The notes beneath the pieces are model-generated. The model did not search any database. It was not told the DNA's origin and saw nothing but the letters and a program-made list of their open reading frames with translations. Positions 58,120-64,000 of a stretch of 64,000 nucleotides of DNA are shown in pieces. Within the stretch, counting starts at the first letter, position 1. The number at the start of each line of letters is the position of its first letter. The DNA comes from Antarctobacter albus (GTDB lineage: Bacteria > Pseudomonadota > Alphaproteobacteria > Rhodobacterales > Rhodobacteraceae). The stretch is taken from the NCBI RefSeq assembly GCF_900101505.1, contig NZ_FMZI01000001.1, forward strand, positions 372,001 to 436,000. The letters run 5' to 3'. A program made the translations under genes and the position numbers.

Positions 58120-59088
58120 ATGAGCGGACTTCTGGCACTTCTCGATGACGTTTCGGCGATCGCCAAGGTGGCGGCGGCCTCGGTCGACGATATCGGCGCG
58201 GCGGCGATGAAAGCCGGGTCGAAGACTGCGGGCGTCATCATCGACGATGCGGCGGTAACGCCGAAATATGTGCAGGGGTTCGAACCGGCGCGCGAATTGC
58301 CGATCATCTGGCGGATCGCGCGGGGCTCACTGGTCAACAAGCTGGTGTTCCTGATGCCGGCGGCGCTGTTGATGGCGGCCTTTGCGCCCTGGCTGGTCTG
58401 GCCCTTGCTGATCCTGGGCGGTTGCTATCTGTGTTTCGAGGGGGCCGAGAAGATCGTGCATGTGCTGATGCCCCACGACGACCATTCCGGCGGGCCTGAC
58501 GGCAGTCATGACGTAGGTGATCCCACGCACCTGGAAGAGGCCAAGGTCAAGGGCGCAATCAAGACCGATTTCATCCTGTCGGCGGAGATCATGGTGATCT
58601 CGCTCTCGGCCATTGAGGCGCCGAATTTTGCCATGCAGGCGGCGACGCTGGCGGTGGTTGCTGTGCTGATCACCTTTGCCGTCTACGGTGCGGTCGCCAT
58701 CATCGTAAAGATGGACGACGTGGGCCTGTGGCTGAGCCAGCGGGGCCGCCTGGGCGCGACGCGGGGCTTTGGCCGCGCCATCGTCAAGTTCATGCCCTGG
58801 CTGCTGAAGGCGCTGGCGATCATCGGCACGGCGGCGATGCTCTGGGTCGGCGGGCACATCCTCACCAATTCACTGAAGGAAATGGGATGGGACGTGCCTT
58901 ATCAGACCGTGCACGACATCGCGCATTCCATCGGCCAGGGCGATGCGCTGCTGGAATGGGGGGTAACGGCGGCGATCGACTTCGTGATCGGGTTCCTGGC
59001 CGGGCTGATCCTGATTCCGATCGGCACCAAGCTGGTTGCGCCGATCTGGGGCCGGTTCTTTGGGGAAGGTGACGCCAAGGCGCACTGA
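58120..59088 (+). CDS. DUF808 (YedI-family) membrane protein
   Basis: A 322-residue multi-pass inner-membrane protein. The opening MSGLLALLDDVSAIAKVAAA and SVDDIGAAAMKAGSKTAGVI are characteristic of DUF808, as is FEGAEKIVHVLMP. Function in the family is not established. Confidence 0.9.
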   Translation: MSGLLALLDDVSAIAKVAAASVDDIGAAAMKAGSKTAGVIIDDAAVTPKYVQGFEPARELPIIWRIARGSLVNKLVFLMPAALLMAAFAPWLVWPLLILGGCYLCFEGAEKIVHVLMPHDDHSGGPDGSHDVGDPTHLEEAKVKGAIKTDFILSAEIMVISLSAIEAPNFAMQAATLAVVAVLITFAVYGAVAIIVKMDDVGLWLSQRGRLGATRGFGRAIVKFMPWLLKALAIIGTAAMLWVGGHILTNSLKEMGWDVPYQTVHDIAHSIGQGDALLEWGVTAAIDFVIGFLAGLILIPIGTKLVAPIWGRFFGEGDAKAH

Positions 59089-59113
59089 ACGAATATCCGG
59101 GCAAACAAAAAAA

Positions 59114-59133
59114 GGCGCGCCCGAGGGCGCGCC
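59114..59133 (-). terminator. Intrinsic terminator of the IalB-family gene
   Basis: GGCGCGCC/GGCGCGCC hairpin followed on the minus strand by TTTTTTT. It lies in the convergent gap after DUF808. Confidence 0.88.
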
Positions 59134-59160
59134 GTTTGTCGTTTCCCCGTAGTCGTCGGA

Positions 59161-59745
59161 TCAGGGCTGCATCGCCGTGGTCTCGTCGAAGGCGGCGGTA
59201 AAGCCCTTCAACGAGGTCGCCAGCGGAATCGACTGATTGCGGTAGAAATAGGGGACGATGTTGATCACGGCTTCCTTGCCGGCCTTGAACTGCGAGACGA
59301 CCTCTTCGGTGAAGCCGACCTGCGCGGTACAGCCCAGTCGCGTGCAGACCGTGAAGTCATACTCTTTGGATTCGCGGCCATCGACCGAGATCCGCAGCCG
59401 GTGGCGCAGCGACGTTTCCAGCGGCACGGTGATTTCCCCGACCGCAACGATCTGGCCACTGTTCTCGACGCGGTTGATGACGACCTGGGCGATTTCGTTG
59501 CCTTCTCCGTCGTCCAGCATCTGGATCATCCGGCAGACTTCCGCGTCTTGGGCGTTCTTAATGCAGTTCAGCGTCCAGTCGTCGTAGACTTCCTTGACGT
59601 AGGGGACGTTCTGGGCCGGTTTGCCGGTGTCGATGCCGGGATCGGCGGGCGGGGTCGCCGGATCGCCGCCGTCGGCGGATTGGGCATAACCCGCGCCTGC
59701 GCCCAGCGAGGCGATCAACGACAGTAGGATAAGCGGTTTCTTCAT
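59161..59745 (-). CDS. Invasion-associated locus B (IalB) family protein
   Basis: A 194-residue secreted or periplasmic protein. Signal peptide (PLILLSLIASLGAGAGYAQ), then the IalB core: VYDDWTLNCIKNAQDAEVCR, VPLETSLRHRLRISVDGRES and the Cys pair CTRLGCTAQVGFT. The pattern of four cysteines suggests two disulfides. IalB is a Bartonella invasion factor, but the family is widespread in free-living alphaproteobacteria, so pathogenicity is not implied. Confidence 0.85.
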   Translation of the reverse strand: MKKPLILLSLIASLGAGAGYAQSADGGDPATPPADPGIDTGKPAQNVPYVKEVYDDWTLNCIKNAQDAEVCRMIQMLDDGEGNEIAQVVINRVENSGQIVAVGEITVPLETSLRHRLRISVDGRESKEYDFTVCTRLGCTAQVGFTEEVVSQFKAGKEAVINIVPYFYRNQSIPLATSLKGFTAAFDETTAMQP

Positions 59746-59907
59746 GATGTCCTCTAAAATCCGGTCATTTGCCTGACTTGTCGATTAGCACGCACCGGAC
59801 CGACTGTCAGGGAAGAAATCCGCCGTTCCGCCGCGGCAATGCGCGAAATGCCGCGCGCACCGGGCAGGGCCCGTTCGGGGGTAGCCCCGGGCAGGGCACT
59901 TGCAATC

Positions 59908-59974
59908 AAAAGGAAAGGGGCCCGTGGGCCCCTTTCCATTTCACTCCCTGTCGGACCGGCCGACTTTGTCATTG
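59908..59974 (-). ncRNA. Candidate small RNA 1 (about 67 nt)
   Basis: A minus-strand promoter-like pair, TTGACC (60004-60009) and TAGCGT (59981-59986) with 17-bp spacing, precedes a short stretch that ends in a strong hairpin (GGAAAGGGGCC/GGCCCCTTTCC, 59912-59937) and TTTT. The layout fits a short transcript, but no family was recognised. Confidence 0.3.
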
Positions 59975-60059
59975 GTCGTGACGCTACGAGAAGACTTGCG
60001 CTTGGTCAACAGTGATTTCCACCTTCTTTTCGCGTCAGTAGATGCATTTTTGCAGGAAC

Positions 60060-60160
60060 AAAAAAGCCGCGCCCTAGGGCGCGGCCAGTCTGACAGGGAG
60101 GAAGTCTGCCCGGGACAGGAGAGGACATGTCGTCCCGGACCAGAAACACACTGGCATCAA
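60060..60160 (-). ncRNA. Candidate small RNA 2 with CU-rich loops
   Basis: Minus-strand sequence ends in a perfect palindrome GCCGCGCCCTAGGGCGCGGC (60066-60085) and TTTTTT. Upstream, CCGGGAC/GTCCCGG (60110-60138) forms a hairpin whose loop holds CCTCTCCT, and CTTCCTCCC lies between the two stems. Unpaired CU-rich, anti-Shine-Dalgarno-like sequence is typical of regulatory RNAs. The 5' end and promoter are not clear. Confidence 0.4.
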
Positions 60161-60206
60161 ATGGTTAAGGATGTATGTTCATGCCGTGCGAGCTGGGGGA
60201 TCAAGC

Positions 60207-61742
60207 ATGAACAAGTCGGTATTCGTGGGTGGCGCGGGCGAGGGCTATGGCGTCAGGCAGGTCCTGGACCTCGGTTATGCCAACCGGCACGGCCTGGTGG
60301 CGGGCGCCACGGGCACCGGCAAGACCGTCACTCTGCAGATCCTGGCCGAGGGGTTTTCCGCCGCCGGTGTGCCGGTTTTCCTCGCGGACGTGAAAGGAGA
60401 CCTGTCGGGCCTGGCGGTCGCGGGCAGCGAAACCCACAAGCTGCACGGCGCCTTCATGGAGCGCTGCGCCAGGATGGGCTTTGACGACTTCGCCTATGAC
60501 GCCTTTCCGGTCAGGTTCTGGGATCTCTTCGGGGCGCAGGGCCATCCGGTGCGCACGACCGTGACGGAGATGGGGCCGCTGATGCTGTCGCGCCTGCTGG
60601 ATCTCAGCGAGGCGCAGGAGGGCATCCTGAACATCGCCTTCCGCCTCAGCGACGAGGAAGGGCTGGCGCTGCTGGATCTCGATGACCTGCGGTCGATGCT
60701 GGTCTGGCTGGGGGAGAACCGCAAGGACCTGTCGCTGCGTTACGGCAATATCTCTGTCGCTTCCATCGGGGCGATCCAGCGGCGGCTGCTGGTGCTGGAG
60801 AACGAGGGTGGCGCGGCGTTCTTCGGCGAACCGGCGCTGGAACTGGGCGACCTGATGCAGGTGGCGCCGGACGGGCGCGGCACGGTCAACGTGCTGGCCG
60901 CCGATCAGCTGATGGCGCGACCGCGCCTTTATGCGACCTTCCTGCTGTGGCTCTTGTCCGAACTCTTCGAGGAACTGCCAGAGGTGGGCGACCCCGAGAA
61001 ACCCCGGCTGGTCTTTTTCTTCGATGAGGCGCACCTGCTGTTCGACGACGCGCCCAAGGCGCTGGTGGACAAGGTCGAACAGGTTGCGCGCCTGATCCGG
61101 TCCAAGGGGGTTGGCGTCTATTTCGTCACCCAGTCGCCGGACGACATCCCAGAGGATGTGCTGGGCCAGCTTGGCAACCGGGTCCAGCACGCGCTGCGGG
61201 CCTTCACCGCGCGTGACAAGCGGGCGCTGCGGCTGGCCGCTGAGACCTACCGCGAGAACCCGGATTTCGACATCGAGGAGGCGATCCGCACGGTCGGCGT
61301 CGGAGAGGCCGTAACATCGTTCCTCGAGGCGAAAGGAGCGCCGGGGATTGCGCAACGCACTTTGATACGCCCGCCGTCCTCGCAACTGGGCCCGATCACC
61401 GATGCCGAACGCAGCGCCGTTCTGGCCGGGTCGGAGATGGCCGGGAAATACGACACGCCGGTCGATCGGGAATCCGCCCATGAAATCCTGCGCGCCCGTG
61501 CAGAGGCCGCCGCCAAAGCCGCCGAAATGGCAGAGCGTGAGGAGGAGGACGCCGAGGCCCGTGAGTATCGTGCGGCCCGGCGGTATTCCGGCACGCGCGT
61601 CAGCCGGTCGACCTCGCGCCCGGTACGACGGGGCAAGAGCTTTGGCCAGGCGATGGGCGACATGGTGATGAAGGAACTGACCGGCACCACGGGACGCCGC
61701 ATCGTGCGCGGCGTCCTTGGCGGGCTGTTCAAGGGGCGGTGA
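60207..61742 (+). CDS. HerA-like ATPase (DUF853)
   Basis: A 511-residue P-loop ATPase of the FtsK/HerA superfamily. Walker A is VAGATGTGKTVTLQ (about residue 34), and Walker B is LVFFFDEAHLLFDD. The C-terminus is helical and charged (ARAEAAAKAAEMAEREEEDA) followed by a basic tail. The family is often called a helicase, but no nuclease partner such as NurA is next to it. The start at 60207 follows GGGGGAT. Confidence 0.88.
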   Translation: MNKSVFVGGAGEGYGVRQVLDLGYANRHGLVAGATGTGKTVTLQILAEGFSAAGVPVFLADVKGDLSGLAVAGSETHKLHGAFMERCARMGFDDFAYDAFPVRFWDLFGAQGHPVRTTVTEMGPLMLSRLLDLSEAQEGILNIAFRLSDEEGLALLDLDDLRSMLVWLGENRKDLSLRYGNISVASIGAIQRRLLVLENEGGAAFFGEPALELGDLMQVAPDGRGTVNVLAADQLMARPRLYATFLLWLLSELFEELPEVGDPEKPRLVFFFDEAHLLFDDAPKALVDKVEQVARLIRSKGVGVYFVTQSPDDIPEDVLGQLGNRVQHALRAFTARDKRALRLAAETYRENPDFDIEEAIRTVGVGEAVTSFLEAKGAPGIAQRTLIRPPSSQLGPITDAERSAVLAGSEMAGKYDTPVDRESAHEILRARAEAAAKAAEMAEREEEDAEAREYRAARRYSGTRVSRSTSRPVRRGKSFGQAMGDMVMKELTGTTGRRIVRGVLGGLFKGR

Positions 61743-61748
61743 TCCCGG

Positions 61749-63212
61749 TCAGAGGATGAAGTCCCCGGCGTCCAGCCCATGCACGTCCGCGACTCGCAGC
61801 TCTGCCTCGGGCTGCATGTCTGCGTCCATGTTGATCTGCACGATGGTCGAGCCCGTCGGCTGTTCGGCCACCCGGACCTGGCCCGCACCCGTAAAAGGCG
61901 CAGTGCCCACGAATGTCAGCGCTCCGGCATAGAGCGCCGACAGGTCGATCAGGTCGAGCCCTTTTTCGAAGTCGAGGATCTGGTCGCGCAGGGCACCGAT
62001 TCCCATCTCGATCGTCGTGCCAAAGACAAAGACATCCGCATCGCGACCGCCGCTCAGGAAGTCCAGTCCATTCCCGCCCTGCAAGACATCCCGCCCTTCC
62101 TGGCCGCGCAGAACGTCATTGGCACCGCCCCCCAGCAGGGTGTCATTGCCGGACCCTCCGTCCAGCGTGTCGTTCTCGGTCCCGCCGTCCAGCAAGTCCG
62201 CGCCATCCTGTCCCACCAGGACGTCCTCTCGCGCGCCGCCCAGTAGCGTATCGTTGCCCGCGCCGCCGTTGATCGTGTCGGCGCCGATGTCGCCGGTGGC
62301 GCTGTCGTCGCCGTCGCCGGCCAGGATCATGTCGTCGCCGCCTTCGCCGTTCAGGACGTCGTCACCCCCGCGTCCGACCAGGACATCGTTTTCGGTGCCG
62401 CCGTAGAATTCGTCGCGGAACGCTCCGCCGACCAGCGTATCGCTGCCGGACTTGCCGTAGACGGCGCCGTGTATGATGCCGTTGCCGATGTTCTCGACCC
62501 GGTCGTCGCCCCCCAGGAGGTCGATGCTCCCGAAGATCGTGCCGGAGTTGGCGATCTGGTCCGGCTCATAGCGGCTGGTGGTGATATAGACATCTCCGTC
62601 GGTGTCCGTCAGGGTGCCGTGATTGACGAACAGAAAGGCGCTTTGCGCCTGCACGTCCAGCCACCTGACAACCATGTCTCCGGTGTTCACAAGCGTTGAG
62701 TTTCCCCAGCCGGACATCACCAGGAGGGCGGCGTGGACCGTGCCGGAATTGATGAACGTGTTGTCATCGCTGCCAAAGGACCCGACGAGAATGCTGCCCC
62801 GTTCCGCATCCAGCGTCCCCGTATTGAGCAGCCGTACCTCTACCCGGTAGTCGTACGGCATCTGTAGCAGGTAGCCGCTGCTGCCGCCCAGGCTTATCGT
62901 GCCGTGGTTGTTGATCTGGACCAGGCTGTTCTGGGTCTGGGTCATTTGAATGACCGTGTTGTTGTAGGGGGCGAAACTGGTCATCGTTCCATAGTTGGTG
63001 ATGACAGCCTGGGGGGCCTGAACCACGACACCGGTCTGGTCGGCCGAGATGGACCCCATGTTGACCAGTTGCGGTGCAGTCGGCGCATCGGCCAGGACAA
63101 CGCCATCCCCGCCGGACACAGCGATGAACTGCGATCCGGACACCACGTAGCGGTCCCCATTGGAGACGGTGACCGTGGAAGTGACATTCCCGGTTTGAAA
63201 GATCGTTGCCAT
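61749..63212 (-). CDS. RTX-type calcium-binding protein, type I secretion substrate
   Basis: 487 residues. The first 230 contain repeated N-x-G-T rungs (NYGTMTSF, NNHGTI, NTGTLD, NSGTVH, NTGDMV, NHGTLT, NSGTIF), suggesting a beta-helix. Residues about 240-390 hold glycine/aspartate nonapeptides of the type GGDDVLNGE, the calcium beta-roll. The final 90 residues (DQILDFEKGLDLIDLSALYA ... GLDAGDFIL) match the C-terminal segment of serralysin-type secreted proteins. No enzyme domain was recognised. Confidence 0.85.
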   Translation of the reverse strand: MATIFQTGNVTSTVTVSNGDRYVVSGSQFIAVSGGDGVVLADAPTAPQLVNMGSISADQTGVVVQAPQAVITNYGTMTSFAPYNNTVIQMTQTQNSLVQINNHGTISLGGSSGYLLQMPYDYRVEVRLLNTGTLDAERGSILVGSFGSDDNTFINSGTVHAALLVMSGWGNSTLVNTGDMVVRWLDVQAQSAFLFVNHGTLTDTDGDVYITTSRYEPDQIANSGTIFGSIDLLGGDDRVENIGNGIIHGAVYGKSGSDTLVGGAFRDEFYGGTENDVLVGRGGDDVLNGEGGDDMILAGDGDDSATGDIGADTINGGAGNDTLLGGAREDVLVGQDGADLLDGGTENDTLDGGSGNDTLLGGGANDVLRGQEGRDVLQGGNGLDFLSGGRDADVFVFGTTIEMGIGALRDQILDFEKGLDLIDLSALYAGALTFVGTAPFTGAGQVRVAEQPTGSTIVQINMDADMQPEAELRVADVHGLDAGDFIL

Positions 63213-63341
63213 GTGAACACTCCTGGAGATCGCGACCGACGGGGCCAGCCTAGCAAACCGCTTGGGCGGACGGCTTGTTTCAGGTCAAGCCGTCGTCGCT
63301 TTAATCCGGTGGTTGGACTTCATAAGCCGGGGGCAGGGGCC

Positions 63342-64000
63342 CTAGAGCACGAAATCATCCGCTGTCAGCCCGGTGACACCGGCCACCCGGATCTCGGCAT
63401 CCTGCGTGCCGTCGCCATCGGCATCGATCTGCACGATGGTCGACCCTGTCGCCGTCTCCAGAACGCGAAGTTCGGGATTGCCCGAGGGCGCGAACCCTGC
63501 GGTTCCGCGGAACTCGAAGACGCCCGGCGACAGGCCGGCGACGACGATCAGGTCGATGCCCTGTTCAAAGTCCAGGATCTGGTCGCGGTTCGCGCCCACG
63601 ACCGTTTCCGCCAGCGAGCGGAACACGAAAATATCCGCGTCCTGGCCGCCGGTCAGGAAATCGCGGCCAAGGCCGCCGGCCAATTCGTCTTCTCCCGCGC
63701 GACCGCGCAGGATGTCGTTGCCCGCGTCGCCTTCCAGGACGTCGTCCCCATTGCCGCCGTCCATCGTGTCGTTTTCGGATCCACCTTCGAGAAGGTCGGC
63801 CCCGTCACGGCCAACCAGCAAGTCGTTGCCCGTATCGCCGGTCATGGTATCCGACCCGGCGCCTCCGTTCATCGTGTCGTCGGAGTTTCCACCGATCAAA
63901 GAGTCGTTTCCATCCCCGCCCATGATCGTGTCGGAGCCAGTGCCCCCGTCCAACGTGTCATCACCGTCGTGGCCCACGATCAGGTCGTCGTCGTTGCCGC
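63342..64000 (-). CDS. RTX-type calcium-binding protein, 5' end beyond window
   Basis: At least 219 codons, open to the window edge. The visible part is an array of GGxGxD repeats (GGDGNDSLIGGNSDDTMNGG style), then a C-terminal segment DQILDFEQGIDLIVVAGLSP ending GLTADDFVL. That end is closely similar to the end of the neighbouring RTX gene, including TGSTIVQI and AEIRVAGVTGL. The two genes are tandem paralogues at least at their secretion ends. The true start lies outside the window. Confidence 0.85.
   Translation of the reverse strand, partial: GNDDDLIVGHDGDDTLDGGTGSDTIMGGDGNDSLIGGNSDDTMNGGAGSDTMTGDTGNDLLVGRDGADLLEGGSENDTMDGGNGDDVLEGDAGNDILRGRAGEDELAGGLGRDFLTGGQDADIFVFRSLAETVVGANRDQILDFEQGIDLIVVAGLSPGVFEFRGTAGFAPSGNPELRVLETATGSTIVQIDADGDGTQDAEIRVAGVTGLTADDFVL

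Larger units (their letters stand above)
59746..60206. other. 461-bp gene-free gap with two minus-strand terminators
   Basis: No credible protein gene. The gap contains the hairpins at 59912-59937 and 60066-60085, each followed by a U-run on the minus strand although no minus-strand gene lies to their right. Two candidate small RNAs are described separately. Confidence 0.6.

Noticed and set aside
59754-59972. A 72-residue minus-strand frame in the gap before the HerA-like gene
   Set aside because: It runs straight through a strong terminator hairpin and lacks a ribosome-binding site; the gap is better read as non-coding.
61749-64000. Short repeated units in the last 2 kb
   Set aside because: They encode calcium-binding RTX nonapeptides, not a non-coding repeat array.

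Overview
The window is high-GC alphaproteobacterial DNA, almost certainly from a member of the Rhodobacteraceae (Roseobacter/Rhodobacter group). The evidence is the gene order rpmF-plsX-fabH-ihfA-merR-tRNA-Pro, the sciP-ctrA pair, the DUF1476-purC neighbourhood, a GAFTGA-less DctD, an OlsB acyltransferase and an SOS box of the alphaproteobacterial GTTC-N7-GTTC type. The species cannot be named from sequence alone. No insertion sequence, integrase, prophage, rRNA or CRISPR array was seen; it looks like chromosomal backbone with a few accessory patches.

Layout. 1-2.7 kb: dCTP deaminase and a secreted-looking SGNH/PA14 protein. 2.9-9 kb: tRNA-Pro(GGG) and the fatty-acid/phospholipid/IHF cluster, then BamE and OlsB. 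9.2-12 kb: a Tat-exported PhoD phosphatase and MnmA. 12.2-17.9 kb: the cell-cycle genes sciP and ctrA, then ligA, recG and a tiny membrane protein gene with its own predicted SOS box. 18-24.8 kb: Fe-S scaffold-like protein, hisI, gluQRS, trmFO, enoyl-CoA hydratase, thioesterase, speE and speD. 25-32 kb: two membrane proteins, rplM-rpsI, a glycosyltransferase and a sulfotransferase (convergent, overlapping), a TetR regulator with ppk2, and a lipoprotein hydrolase. 32-39 kb: metA, a P-loop ATPase, two EamA exporters, a FadL-type porin, a VOC protein and the ATP synthase zeta subunit.

39-51.6 kb is the most unusual part. The purine genes purC, purS and purQ are separated by an RraB-like gene, four tandem paralogues of a secreted trypsin-fold (S1-like) protease, and a zinc alcohol dehydrogenase. 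Three of the paralogues keep the His-Asp-Ser triad and carry a conserved four-cysteine module followed by completely different C-termini: a coiled-coil/beta domain; a coiled-coil, Sel1 and peptidoglycan-binding region; or two copies of a parallel beta-helix created by a 1.1-kb internal duplication. The first paralogue has lost His and Asp and looks like a pseudoprotease. This set of exchangeable modules on one protease chassis is the best candidate for an undescribed system.

51.6-64 kb: the DctB/DctD two-component pair, a YdeI/DUF1801 protein, a leishmanolysin-like metalloprotease, gap, DoxX, DUF808, an IalB-family protein, a HerA-like ATPase, and two tandem RTX-type type-I-secretion substrates, the second cut by the window edge. 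A four-copy intergenic repeat (about 30 bp) and two candidate small RNAs lie in the non-coding gaps.
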